Made by a program: the position numbers and the translations under genes. The notes under the pieces were generated by a model, which did no database searches, was not told the DNA's origin, and saw only the letters and a program-made list of their open reading frames with translations. A stretch of 64,000 bases of DNA from Streptomyces sp. Tue6028. Lineage in GTDB: Bacteria > Actinomycetota > Actinomycetes > Streptomycetales > Streptomycetaceae. The stretch lies in the NCBI RefSeq assembly GCF_002300165.1, contig NZ_MLCE01000017.1:61594-125593 (forward strand). Reading direction: 5' to 3'. Positions within the stretch are counted from its first letter, which is position 1. Every line of letters starts with the position of its first letter. Positions 18,703 to 27,210 of the stretch are shown in pieces.

Positions 18703-18785
18703 TGCCCGGAACCGGACTTGAACCGGTACGCCCGCGAGGGGCAGCGAGGTTTAAGCTCGCCGTGTCTGCATTCCACCATCCGGGC
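18703..18785 (-). tRNA. bldA: tRNA-Leu(UAA), the bldA tRNA
   Basis: Read on the minus strand, the acceptor stem is GCCCGGA pairing with TCCGGGC, discriminator A, CCA not encoded. The anticodon stem GCGAG/CTCGC holds the loop CTTAAAC, so the anticodon is TAA (18751-18753), decoding the rare UUA codon. A long variable arm typical of tRNA-Leu follows, and the T arm contains GGTTCAAGTCC. The opening GATGGTGGAATGCAGACACG matches the well-known Streptomyces bldA. UUA codons are confined to developmental and secondary-metabolism genes, so this tRNA gates their translation. A TAGGCT hexamer (18814-18819) upstream may be its -10. Confidence 0.97.
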
Positions 18786-18786
18786 A

Positions 18787-19172
18787 GGCCATGGGCTCCG
18801 CATCGAGGTTCCGAGCCTATCGGGGCGCATCCCCCGAACAGCGGTCGGGCGACCCGATGTTGTCTTATTTTATTGACGTCTGAGGGTGCATCAGCACCCG
18901 GTACGGGCCATCCGCACTTGCCAATAGCCTTTCGGACGCCCCACGACATCGCATGCGGAATGACGGAATTTCACCGTCCGAACGAGCGCACTGCGTGACG
19001 TCGCGCCCGGGGGTCCTCTCAGGGGGTTCCGTCATCCCCAGGTATGACTCGGCCGCCGCCGGTCCGACCGCAGTCTGTCCCCGGAACCGGAACAGCGGCT
19101 GACTACAGCGCGCGGATCGGGACCGACGATGGGAGACATCCCCGAACGTCGTCCCGACAGGAGCACTCTCCC
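18787..19172. promoter_or_regulatory. Divergent upstream region of bldA and the ABC ATPase gene
   Basis: It holds the bldA promoter, read leftward; TAGGCT at 18814-18819 on the minus strand is a good Streptomyces -10, while the -35 is unclear. An unusually AT-rich patch (TTGTCTTATTTTATTGACG, 18859-18877) lies upstream of it. On the right, AGGAG at 19159-19163 is the ribosome binding site of the ABC ATPase gene. Confidence 0.45.
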
Positions 19173-19943
19173 GTGACCACCACGCCCCTCGCCGGCACCA
19201 CCACCGCCGTGGCCGCCCGCGCCACGGAACTGTCGAAGGTCTACGGACAGGGCGAGACCCAGGTGGTCGCCCTCGACCGGGTCTCGGTCGACTTCCGGCA
19301 GGCCGAGTTCACCGCGATCATGGGTCCCTCGGGGTCCGGCAAGTCCACGCTCATGCACTGCGTGGCGGGCCTCGACACCTTCAGCAACGGCTCCGTGCGC
19401 ATCGGCGAGACCGAGCTGGGCTCCCTGAAGGACAAGCAGCTGACCAAACTGCGCCGGGACAAGATCGGGTTCATCTTCCAGGCCTTCAACCTGCTGCCGA
19501 CGCTGACGGCCCTGGAGAACATCACGCTCCCCATGGACATCGCGGGCCGCAAGCCCGACAAGCAGTGGCTGGACACCGTCATCAAGATGATCGGGCTGTC
19601 CGACCGCCTCGGGCACCGGCCCTCCCAGCTCTCCGGCGGTCAGCAGCAGCGCGTCGCCGTCGCCCGCGCCCTGGCCTCGCGGCCGGACATCATCTTCGGT
19701 GACGAGCCGACCGGAAACCTCGACTCGCGCTCGGGCGCGGAAGTGCTGGGCTTCCTGCGCAACTCCGTACGGGAGCTGGGTCAGACCGTCGTCATGGTCA
19801 CCCACGACCCGGTGGCCGCCGCGTACGCGGACCGCGTGGTCTTCCTGGCGGACGGCCGCATCGTCGACGAGGTGTACGGGCCGACCGCCGAGTCCGTGCT
19901 CGACCGGATGAAGCAGTTCGACGGCAAGGGCCGCACGAGCTGA
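19173..19943 (+). CDS. ABC transporter ATP-binding protein, MacB/LolD/FtsE type (pair A)
   Basis: A 256-residue ATPase. Walker A is GPSGSGKST, signature LSGGQQQR, Walker B IIFGDEPTGNLDS, H-loop VTHD. The FIFQAFNLLPTL and GDEPTGNLD segments mark the MacB/LolD group that drives FtsX-like permeases in mechanotransmission rather than classic transport. GTG 19173 with AGGAG nine bases upstream sets the start; an upstream in-frame opening at 19044 adds only unlikely sequence. Paralogous to the ATPase at 56200-56988, with near-identical stretches such as MDIAGRKPDK and the closing GRTS. Confidence 0.92.
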   Translation: MTTTPLAGTTTAVAARATELSKVYGQGETQVVALDRVSVDFRQAEFTAIMGPSGSGKSTLMHCVAGLDTFSNGSVRIGETELGSLKDKQLTKLRRDKIGFIFQAFNLLPTLTALENITLPMDIAGRKPDKQWLDTVIKMIGLSDRLGHRPSQLSGGQQQRVAVARALASRPDIIFGDEPTGNLDSRSGAEVLGFLRNSVRELGQTVVMVTHDPVAAAYADRVVFLADGRIVDEVYGPTAESVLDRMKQFDGKGRTS

Positions 19944-20003
19944 CGCCCCGTCCGACCACCGCCCACCCCGCCGCCGCACCTTCCCTGGACTGAGAAAAGA
20001 CCC

Positions 20004-22532
20004 ATGTTCCGTACCGCCCTGCGCAACGTGCTCGCGCACAAGGCCAGGCTCCTGATGACCGTGCTCGCCGTGATGCTCGGCGTGGCGTTCGTGTCCGGGA
20101 CCCTGGTCTTCACCAACACGATCTCGGACGCCTACCAGAAGAGCTCCGCCAAGGGCTTCGACCAGGTCGACGTCGCCGTCCGGCCCAAGAGCCAGGAGGA
20201 CAAGGGCGACACGGTCGGCAAGGAGCACAAGCTCACCCGGCCGCTGCTCGACAAGGTCGCCGCCGCCCCCGGCGCGGGCACCGCCGTCGGTGTCGTGAAC
20301 GGCTTCACCGCCATCGCCGGCAAGGACGGCAAGCTCATCGGCGGCGGCTTCCAGTCGCAGGGCGGGAACTACTGGGGCACCGACGACCCCCGGTACCCGC
20401 TGACGAAGGGTCACGCGCCGCACGGCGAGGACGAGGTGGCCATCGACTCCGAGACCGCGCGGCGGGCCGGCTACAAGGTCGGCGACACCGTACGGATCTC
20501 GGTCGACGGGCCCGTTCTGGCCCCCACGGTGACCGGCGTCTTCACCACGGACGACGGCAACGTCGCCGCGGGCGGCAGCCTCGCCCTGTTCGACACGGCC
20601 ACCGCGCAGCGGCTGTTCCACTCGGTCGGCTCCTACGACGAGATCGACGTGAAGGCCGCCGCGGGCACCAGTCAGACCGCGCTGCGGGCCGCGATCGACC
20701 GGGTCGTGCCCGAGGACGTCGCCTCCACCACCACCGGCCGGCAGCTCGCCGACGACCAGGCCACCCAGATCGCCGCGGCGATGAGCGGCATGAAGACGGG
20801 TCTGCTGGTCTTCGCCGGTATCTCGCTGTTCGTCGGCACCTTCATCATCGCCAACACCTTCACCATGCTGGTCGCCCAGCGCACCAAGGAGCTGGCCCTG
20901 CTGCGCGCGGTCGGCGCCTCCCGCCGGCAGGTCACCCGGTCGGTGCTGGTCGAGGCGTTCGTGGTGGGCGCGGTCGCCGCCGTCGCGGGCCTGGCCGCGG
21001 GCATCGGCATCGGCGCGGGGATGCGTTCCCTGATGGGCACCTTCGGCGCCACCGTGCCCGACGGCCCGCTGGTCGTGTCGCCCGGCACCGTCGGCACGGC
21101 GCTGCTCGTCGGCGTCCTCATCACCATGCTCGCCGCCTGGCTGCCGGGCCGCCGCGCCGCGAAGATCCCGCCGGTCGCCGCGATGAGCAGCGTGCACGCG
21201 AAGGCGACGACGAAGTCGCTGGTGCTGCGGAACACGCTCGGCGCCCTGCTCGCCGCCGCCGGTGTCGCCGTGGTCCTGTACGCGACCACCATGGACGGCT
21301 CGGACGGCCAGGCCCCGATGGGCTTCGGCGCGGTCCTGCTCATCATCGGCGTCTTCGTCCTCACCCCGCTGCTGTCCCGGCCGCTGATCGCGGCAGCCGC
21401 CCCGGTGCTGCGCGTCTTCGGCATCTCCGGCAAGCTGGCCCGGCAGAACTCGGTCCGCAACCCGCGCCGTACGGCCGCGACCGCCTCCGCCCTGATGATC
21501 GGTCTCACCCTGATCACCGGCATGACGGTGATGGCGGGCAGCCTGCAGAAGTCCATCGACAAGATGGCCAGTTCGGCCATCCGGGCGGACTACGTCGTCT
21601 CGATGGCGAACGGCAACTCGCTCTCCCCCGACGTCGAGAAGAAACTCGCCGGGGTCGACGGGGTCACCGACACCAGCTCGCTGCGCAACGCGCCCTCCCG
21701 CATCGACCGGCAGACCGAGTTCCTGACCGGCGTCAACGGACCGGCCATCACCGAGCTCACCGATCTCGACGTCACCGACGGCTCCTTCCAGGTCGGCGGC
21801 ACCCGGGTCGTCGTCGACAAGGACACCGCCGCCTCACACCACTGGAAGGCCGGCTCGCAGTTCACCGTCTCGTACGAGGACGGCAAGAAGCAGCGCCTCA
21901 CGGTCGCCGGTGTCTACGAGGGCAACGAGATGATCCAGGGCATCATCCTGGACAACGCCACCCTCTCGCCCCACCAGACCGACGCCTCCGACATGCAGGT
22001 CATGCTGAAGACGTCGCACGGCGCGTCGGAGGCGACCAAGGACCGGCTGGAGAAGGCCCTCGGCGACAACCCGGCCATCAAGGTGCAGGACAAGCAGGAC
22101 CTCTCCGACGGCATCGCGCAGATGTTCACCCTGATGCTGAACATGCTGTACGGCCTGCTCGCGATGGCGGTCGTCGTCGCCGTCCTCGGCGTCATCAACA
22201 CCCTCGCCATGTCGGTCTTCGAGCGCTCGCAGGAGATCGGGATGCTGCGGGCGATCGGCCTCGACCGCAAGGGCATCAAGCGCATGGTCCGCCTGGAGTC
22301 CCTGGTCATCTCGCTCTTCGGCGGTGTCCTCGGCATCGGCCTGGGCGTGTTCTTCGGCTGGGCGGCCGGTGAGCTGCTGGGCAGCAGGATGTCGACGTAC
22401 GAACTGGTCCTGCCCTGGGGCCGGATGGCCGTCTTCCTGCTCCTCGCGGCGACGGTCGGCGTCCTGGCGGCGCTGTGGCCGGCGCGCCGGGCGGCCCGCC
22501 TGAACATGCTGACGGCGATCAAGTCGGAGTGA
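20004..22532 (+). CDS. FtsX/MacB-type ABC transporter permease (pair A)
   Basis: An 842-residue permease with two FtsX modules. An N-terminal membrane helix (residues 15-40) and a large extracytoplasmic MacB_PCD-type domain (about 40-250) precede three helices with QRTKELALLRAVGASRRQ. A central membrane stretch, a second extracellular domain (about 520-680) and a last FtsX module with the motif ERSQEIGMLRAIGLDRK follow. The 'RT.E..LLRA.G' loops contact the ATPase. Proteins of this architecture move lipophilic compounds, peptides or lipoproteins, or signal envelope stress. The gene follows its ATPase by 60 bases, and both are closed by one terminator. Confidence 0.9.
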   Translation: MFRTALRNVLAHKARLLMTVLAVMLGVAFVSGTLVFTNTISDAYQKSSAKGFDQVDVAVRPKSQEDKGDTVGKEHKLTRPLLDKVAAAPGAGTAVGVVNGFTAIAGKDGKLIGGGFQSQGGNYWGTDDPRYPLTKGHAPHGEDEVAIDSETARRAGYKVGDTVRISVDGPVLAPTVTGVFTTDDGNVAAGGSLALFDTATAQRLFHSVGSYDEIDVKAAAGTSQTALRAAIDRVVPEDVASTTTGRQLADDQATQIAAAMSGMKTGLLVFAGISLFVGTFIIANTFTMLVAQRTKELALLRAVGASRRQVTRSVLVEAFVVGAVAAVAGLAAGIGIGAGMRSLMGTFGATVPDGPLVVSPGTVGTALLVGVLITMLAAWLPGRRAAKIPPVAAMSSVHAKATTKSLVLRNTLGALLAAAGVAVVLYATTMDGSDGQAPMGFGAVLLIIGVFVLTPLLSRPLIAAAAPVLRVFGISGKLARQNSVRNPRRTAATASALMIGLTLITGMTVMAGSLQKSIDKMASSAIRADYVVSMANGNSLSPDVEKKLAGVDGVTDTSSLRNAPSRIDRQTEFLTGVNGPAITELTDLDVTDGSFQVGGTRVVVDKDTAASHHWKAGSQFTVSYEDGKKQRLTVAGVYEGNEMIQGIILDNATLSPHQTDASDMQVMLKTSHGASEATKDRLEKALGDNPAIKVQDKQDLSDGIAQMFTLMLNMLYGLLAMAVVVAVLGVINTLAMSVFERSQEIGMLRAIGLDRKGIKRMVRLESLVISLFGGVLGIGLGVFFGWAAGELLGSRMSTYELVLPWGRMAVFLLLAATVGVLAALWPARRAARLNMLTAIKSE

Positions 22533-22560
22533 CGCCGGGCCGGCACGGACCACAGGGCCG

Positions 22561-22594
22561 GGGCCCCTCCCGTACGGATACGGGAGGGGCCCCG
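22561..22594. terminator. Bidirectional hairpin terminator
   Basis: A perfect 14-bp stem (GGGGCCCCTCCCGT / ACGGGAGGGGCCCC) with the loop ACGGAT lies between the convergent permease gene and cfa. Confidence 0.85.
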
Positions 22595-22605
22595 GCGCGT
22601 GCGGG

Positions 22606-23895
22606 TCAGTTCCAGGTCCGCGCCCGCAGCGGCAGCCCGGAGGCACCGGACGGTTCGGGTGTCCTGACCGCAAGGACCTGATTGACCCCGATGCGGTTGT
22701 GTTCGAAGGCGAGCGCGCTGGCCGCCATGTACAGGCGCCAGACGCGGGCGCGCGGAGGGCTGGAGAGCTTCACGGCCCGCGCCCACTGCGCCTCCAGGTT
22801 GGTGACCCAGCTGCGTAGGGTGAGCGCGTAGTGCTCGCGCAGGGACTCGACGTCGCGCACCTCGAACCCGGCGCGCTCCAGCTGTGTCACCGTGGTCCCG
22901 ACCGGCGCGAGCTCGCCGTCCGGGAAGACGTACGCGTCGATGAACTCGTCCACGGAGTAGGTCGATTCGTCCCGCTGCGGGCGGCGGGCGATCTGATGGT
23001 TGAGCAGCCGGCCGCCGGGCCCGAGCAGCCGGTGCAGCACCTGCGCGTACTCCAGGTAGCGTTCGGCGCCTACGTGTTCGGCCATCCCGATGGAGGAGAT
23101 CGCGTCGTAGGGGCCGTCGGTGACGTCGCGGTAGTCCTGCACCCGGATCTCGACCCGGTCGGTCAGTCCCTCGTCGGCGACCCGCTTGCGGGCGTAGGCG
23201 GCCTGCTCCTGCGACAGTGTCACCCCGACGACGCCGACGCCGTGCTCGCGGGCGGCGTGGATGGCCATCGATCCCCAGCCGCAGCCGACGTCCAGCAGCC
23301 GCAGACCGGGCTTCAGACCGAGCTTGCGGCAGATCAGTTCGAGTTTGTCGCGCTGGGCGTCCTCCAGGGTCCCGCCGTCCTCCCAGTAGGCGCAGGAGTA
23401 CACCATGGAGGGGCCGAGGACGATCTCGTAGAAGTCGTTGCCCACGTCGTAGTGATGGCTGATGGCCCGCTTGTCGGTGCGGCGGGTGTGCAGATGGCGG
23501 TGTCTGCGCGTCTCCTCGCGCGGCGGGGCGGGCGGCAGCGGCGGGCCGGCCATGGCCACCAGCCCGCGGACGGCGGCCCGCACCTGGGGGTCGCGCAGCG
23601 ACTCGACGAGCCCCCGGGCGTCCTCCCCGCGCTCCCACACCAGCCCGGACATCAGGTCCAGGGCGGCGTACAGGTCGCCCTCGACGCCGAGGTCACCGGA
23701 GACCCAGCCGCGTGCCAGCCCCAACTCGCCCGGCTTCCAGAGCAGTCGGCGCAGGGCCCGGCGATTGCGTACGACAAGGACGGGAGCATCCGGGGGCCCC
23801 GCCTCCGAACCGTCCCAGGCGCGGATGCGCATGGGGAGGGGGGTTCCCAGCATCTGCTCGACAAGGCTCTTCAGCCGCAGCGCGGCGTCCTGCAT
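22606..23895 (-). CDS. cfa: Cyclopropane-fatty-acyl-phospholipid synthase family protein
   Basis: A 429-residue SAM-dependent methyltransferase acting on unsaturated phospholipid acyl chains at the membrane. The N-terminal region (1-125) is the lipid-binding part. The SAM motif is LLDVGCGWGSMAIHAA, preceded by AISHHYDVGNDFYEIVLGPS and YSCAYW, all typical of CFA synthases. GMAEHVG and HYALTLRSWVTNLEAQW continue the family pattern. ATG 23895 follows GGAGGT at a good distance; the frame is open 28 codons further upstream but lacks a ribosome binding site. Stress or stationary-phase membrane remodelling is its usual role. Confidence 0.9.
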   Translation of the reverse strand: MQDAALRLKSLVEQMLGTPLPMRIRAWDGSEAGPPDAPVLVVRNRRALRRLLWKPGELGLARGWVSGDLGVEGDLYAALDLMSGLVWERGEDARGLVESLRDPQVRAAVRGLVAMAGPPLPPAPPREETRRHRHLHTRRTDKRAISHHYDVGNDFYEIVLGPSMVYSCAYWEDGGTLEDAQRDKLELICRKLGLKPGLRLLDVGCGWGSMAIHAAREHGVGVVGVTLSQEQAAYARKRVADEGLTDRVEIRVQDYRDVTDGPYDAISSIGMAEHVGAERYLEYAQVLHRLLGPGGRLLNHQIARRPQRDESTYSVDEFIDAYVFPDGELAPVGTTVTQLERAGFEVRDVESLREHYALTLRSWVTNLEAQWARAVKLSSPPRARVWRLYMAASALAFEHNRIGVNQVLAVRTPEPSGASGLPLRARTWN

Positions 23896-24095
23896 GGCGC
23901 ACACCTCCGATGGGGGTCTCCCCCACTCGAACGAAGCCGAGGGCTCGGGGGTGGACACTCCCGAACGCTCCGACACCACGTAAACACCATCGCGCCCCTC
24001 GCGCAGTCCCCCTTACGCGTTACGGCTTCGCAAAATAGATGTAGCTGCCATGTTTTTCGTCGGTGCGGGGCGGCACCTCTTTGACCCGTCCGGCG

Positions 24096-24151
24096 GAACG
24101 CCGAAGGGGCCGCCCGCACCACGGATGGCGGGCGGCCCCTTCAGGGCGTTC
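24096..24151. terminator. Terminator after ndh
   Basis: A 15-bp perfect stem (24103-24117 with 24128-24142), extended by GAACGCC/GGCGTTC after a two-base bulge, begins just beyond the ndh stop on the minus strand. It is the strongest hairpin between ndh and the cfa promoter. Confidence 0.85.
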
Positions 24152-24163
24152 GGTGACCGGAGG

Positions 24164-25561
24164 TCAGGAGGCCTTGGCCTTCTCCTCGGTCTTCACGGCG
24201 GGCGCCGGGGCGGCCGCCGCTGCGGGCGCCGGCTTGGCGGCCTCGTAGAACTCCTCGCGCGGAGTCTCCATGGCGCCGAGGGAGACGACCTCGCGCTTGA
24301 GGAACATCGCGAGCGTCCAGTCGGCGAACACGCGGATCTTCCGGTTCCAGGTCGGCATGGCCAGACCGTGGTAGCCGCGGTGCATGTACCAGGCGAGACG
24401 GCCCTTGAGCTTGATCTTCATCTTGCCCATGACGATCATCGCGACGCCCTTGTGGAGGCCGAGACCCGCCACCGCACCCTTGTTGGAGTGCGAGTACTCC
24501 TTCTGCGGGAAGCCCCGCATGCCGGAGATCACGTTGTCGCCGAGGACCTTGGCCTGACGCAGCGCATGCTGGGCGTTCGGCGGGCACCAGGCGTTCTCGA
24601 CACCGGCCTTGCGGGCGGCGACGTCCGGCACCTGCGCGTTGTCGCCGGCGGCCCAGATGTAGTCCGTGCCCTGCACCTGGAGGGTGGTCTGGGTGTCCAC
24701 GTGGCCGCGCGGGCCGAGCGGCAGACCGAAGCGGGACAGGACGGGGTTCGGCTTGACGCCGGCCGTCCACACGATGGTGTTGGAGTCGACCTCCAGGCCG
24801 TTCTTCAGCACCACGTGACCGTCGACGCAGGAGTCCATGGAGGTGGAGAGGTAGATCTCCACACCGCGGCTCTCCAGGTGCTCCTTGCCGTACTGGCCGA
24901 GCTTCGGGCCGACCTCGGGAAGGATCTTGTCCGCGGCGTCGACGAGGATGAAGCGCATGTCCTCGCGGGACACGTTGTTGTAGTACTTGGCCGCGTCGCG
25001 GGCCATGTCCTCGACCTCACCGATGGTCTCCGCACCGGCGAAGCCACCGCCGACGAAGACGAAGGTGAGCGCCTTGCGCCGCACCTCCTCGTCCGTGGTC
25101 GAGTCGGCCTTGTCCAGCTGCTCGAGGACGTGGTTGCGCAGGCCGATGGACTCCTCGATGCCCTTCATGCCGATGCCCTGCTCGGCGAGGCCGGGGATCG
25201 GGAAGGTGCGGGAGACCGCGCCCATCGCGATGACGAGGTAGTCGAAAGGCAGCTCGTACGCCTCACCCACGAGGGGGGCGATCGTGGCGACCTTGCGGTC
25301 CTGGTCGATGGTGGTGACCCGGCCGGTGAGGACCTCCGCCTTCGGGAGCACGCGTCGCAGCGGGACGACGACATGCCGAGGGGAGATGCTGCCGGCGGCG
25401 GCTTCGGGGAGGAAGGGCTGGTAGGTCATGTACGACCGGGGGTCGACGACCGTGACGGTCGCCTCTCCGTAGCGCATCTTCTTGAGAATGCGCCGAGCTG
25501 CGTACAGGCCTACGTACCCACCGCCTACTACGAGGATCCTGGGACGCTCCGTGGTGCTCAT
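24164..25561 (-). CDS. ndh: Type II NADH dehydrogenase
   Basis: A 465-residue single-subunit, non-proton-pumping NADH:quinone oxidoreductase on the inner membrane face. The FAD site is ILVVGGGYVGLYAARRI; the NAD site is FVFVGGGFAGAETIGEVED; IWAAGDNAQVPD is the C-terminal flavin contact. Hydrophobic/basic segments near the end (KLKGRLAWYMHRGYHGLAMP) attach it to the membrane. An Ala/Pro-rich tail ends in KTEEKAKAS. ATG 25561 gives the conventional N-terminus (MSTTERPRILVVGGG). The frame remains open upstream to 25927, but that part lies in the long leader and looks non-coding. Confidence 0.93.
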   Translation of the reverse strand: MSTTERPRILVVGGGYVGLYAARRILKKMRYGEATVTVVDPRSYMTYQPFLPEAAAGSISPRHVVVPLRRVLPKAEVLTGRVTTIDQDRKVATIAPLVGEAYELPFDYLVIAMGAVSRTFPIPGLAEQGIGMKGIEESIGLRNHVLEQLDKADSTTDEEVRRKALTFVFVGGGFAGAETIGEVEDMARDAAKYYNNVSREDMRFILVDAADKILPEVGPKLGQYGKEHLESRGVEIYLSTSMDSCVDGHVVLKNGLEVDSNTIVWTAGVKPNPVLSRFGLPLGPRGHVDTQTTLQVQGTDYIWAAGDNAQVPDVAARKAGVENAWCPPNAQHALRQAKVLGDNVISGMRGFPQKEYSHSNKGAVAGLGLHKGVAMIVMGKMKIKLKGRLAWYMHRGYHGLAMPTWNRKIRVFADWTLAMFLKREVVSLGAMETPREEFYEAAKPAPAAAAAPAPAVKTEEKAKAS

Positions 25562-25699
25562 GCCATCGAGTATCCACCCGCCCCAGGGGGGTCGCTCGTG
25601 CGCCCCTTCACAAGCTTTGACAGGGGCTCTGCTACACTGCGCCGCCCACGTGACCCAGGTCATGTCGCCGCGGGGGAACCACTGTGCCATGAAGGCCGT

Positions 25700-25705
25700 T
25701 GTCAA
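25700..25705 (-). promoter_or_regulatory. -35-like element in the ndh upstream region
   Basis: TTGACA on the minus strand is followed 18 bases later by a weak TGGTTC. If used, it would give an ndh leader of about 100 bases. Confidence 0.3.
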
Positions 25706-25828
25706 CACCGCGTGAGCTGCCGCTCCGGCCCCGCCGGCCGACAGGACCACTGCCCCGCGGGACCCTCCCGCGCCGCCCCGGAGACGCTCCGGTGAGCACG
25801 CTCCCCGGCCGCGTGAGCCCTCGTACTG

Positions 25829-25867
25829 GGCCCTGGGGGCCACATCCTCGCCCAGCAGGGCCTTTTT
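25829..25867 (+). terminator. T-tailed intrinsic terminator with no gene in front of it
   Basis: On the plus strand GGCCCTG pairs with CAG-AGGGCC around a bulge, with additional GGG/CCC pairing inside, immediately followed by TTTTT (25863-25867). T-runs are rare in this genome. No plus-strand gene lies upstream: ndh is on the other strand. It may end a small RNA or an antisense transcript of the ndh leader. Confidence 0.55.
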
Positions 25868-25869
25868 CC

Positions 25870-25887
25870 TTGTGAAGAACTTCACGA
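25870..25887. promoter_or_regulatory. Rex-like operator upstream of ndh
   Basis: TTGTGAA-GAAC-TTCACGA matches the Rex consensus TTGTGAANNNNTTCACAA except at one position. Rex is the actinobacterial NADH/NAD+ redox sensor that represses respiratory genes. Only ndh, read leftward 310 bases away, is oriented to be controlled. An additional inverted repeat, CTACC-GATT-GGTAG, lies at 25970-25983. Confidence 0.65.
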
Positions 25888-26081
25888 AGTTTTCCGACGG
25901 CATGTCGCCCGGTGCCGTTCCAGCCACCCCGAGGGGCGCTCATACGTTATTCGACCTGCTCAGCCGAGGCTACCGATTGGTAGTAAAAGGAGAGCCAGAC
26001 CACGGCGGAGCCGTGGCCCGCGTCACCGCCGGACCGGCGCCGCCGAGGGCCGAGCCCCGGCGGACACCGCAGGCAGGGCCG

Positions 26082-27038
26082 CTACTCGCCGGAGTCCCCG
26101 GCCACACTCCAGGCAATGCCGTCGAGGATGTCGTGCTCGCTCACCACGACCTCGCGGGCGCCGATCCGCTCCATGATCGAGAGCAGGACGAGGGCCCCCG
26201 AGGCGATGACGTCCACACGGCCCGGATGCATCGAGGGGATCGCGGCGCGCTCGGCGTGCGTGGAGGCGAGCAGCCACTCGGTGATCTCGCGGACCTTGTC
26301 GTAGGAGACCCGGGAGTGGTGGATCGCCGCGGAGTCGTACTCGGGGAGGTTCTGGGCGATCGCCGACACCGTGGTCACCGATCCGGCCAGCCCGACGAGC
26401 GTGTGCGCCTCGCGCAGGGGCACCGTGCGCTCCGCGAGGTCCAGCGCGGCCTCGATGTCGGCGCGGATCGCCTCGACCTGGGCGGGCGTCGGCGGATCGC
26501 TGACGGCGCCCTCGTGCACGAGGTGCCGCTCCGTCATGCGTACGCAGCCGATGTCCACCGAGCGGACCGCGCGCACGTGCTCCTCGCCCACCACCAGTTC
26601 GGTGGAGCCGCCGCCGATGTCCACGACGAGGAAGGGCCGGGCGAGGTCGTCGCGTCCCGTCAGCTCCTTGGTCGCCCCGGTGAAGGAGAACTCCGCCTCC
26701 TGGTCCCCGCTGATGACCTCCGGCTCGACCCCGAGGATGTCCAGCACCCCGCGCACGAACTCGTCCCGGTTCTCGGCGTCCCGGGAGGCCGAGGTCGCCA
26801 CGAAGCGCAGGCGCTGCGCGCCGAGCTCCTTGATGAGAGCCGCGTAGTCCCGGCAGGCCGCGAAGGCCCGCTCCAGCGCCTCCGGGGCGAGCCGTCCGGT
26901 GCGGTCGACGCCCTGTCCGAGCCGCACGATCGTCATCCGGCGGTCCAGCTCGACGAGTTCACCGGTCCGCGGGTCCGCGTCGGCGACAAGCAGCCTGATG
27001 GAGTTGGTGCCGCAGTCGATGGCGGCGACCCTGGTCAT
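26082..27038 (-). CDS. ppx: Ppx/GppA-family exopolyphosphatase
   Basis: A 318-residue protein of the actin-like ATPase superfamily that hydrolyses polyphosphate (or pppGpp). The phosphate 1 motif is VAAIDCGTNSIRLLVAD, phosphate 2 LVVDIGGGSTELVVG, and the intervening FVATSASRDAENRDEF is typical. It lacks the C-terminal HD domain of E. coli Ppx, like the short actinobacterial Ppx1 forms. ATG 27038 has AGGAGAC upstream. It follows DUF501, divIC and eno on the same strand, an order conserved among actinomycetes. Confidence 0.92.
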   Translation of the reverse strand: MTRVAAIDCGTNSIRLLVADADPRTGELVELDRRMTIVRLGQGVDRTGRLAPEALERAFAACRDYAALIKELGAQRLRFVATSASRDAENRDEFVRGVLDILGVEPEVISGDQEAEFSFTGATKELTGRDDLARPFLVVDIGGGSTELVVGEEHVRAVRSVDIGCVRMTERHLVHEGAVSDPPTPAQVEAIRADIEAALDLAERTVPLREAHTLVGLAGSVTTVSAIAQNLPEYDSAAIHHSRVSYDKVREITEWLLASTHAERAAIPSMHPGRVDVIASGALVLLSIMERIGAREVVVSEHDILDGIAWSVAGDSGE

Positions 27039-27210
27039 GGTCTCTGGTCTCCTGTCGTGTTCGTCCCCGCCGCCGGCCGTCCCGGCCCGGCTCTCCCGAA
27101 GGGCGGTCCCCCGGTGCGCGGGTGCGGGCCCGGGGCAGGGTCCCGGGGCGAAAGGTGCGCGGGCGCGGGGCGGCGGCCCGGAGGCGGCCGCTCCCGTCAC
27201 CCGCGGCGAG

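Noticed and set aside
19032..21197. A minus-strand frame of 721 codons across the ABC pair A
   Set aside because: Its protein has only low-complexity Gly/Ala/Arg sequence and is antisense to clear ATPase and permease motifs.
25562..25927. N-terminal extension of Ndh by 122 residues
   Set aside because: The frame is open but lies in the leader with the Rex-like site and terminator, and the usual Ndh N-terminus begins at ATG 25561.
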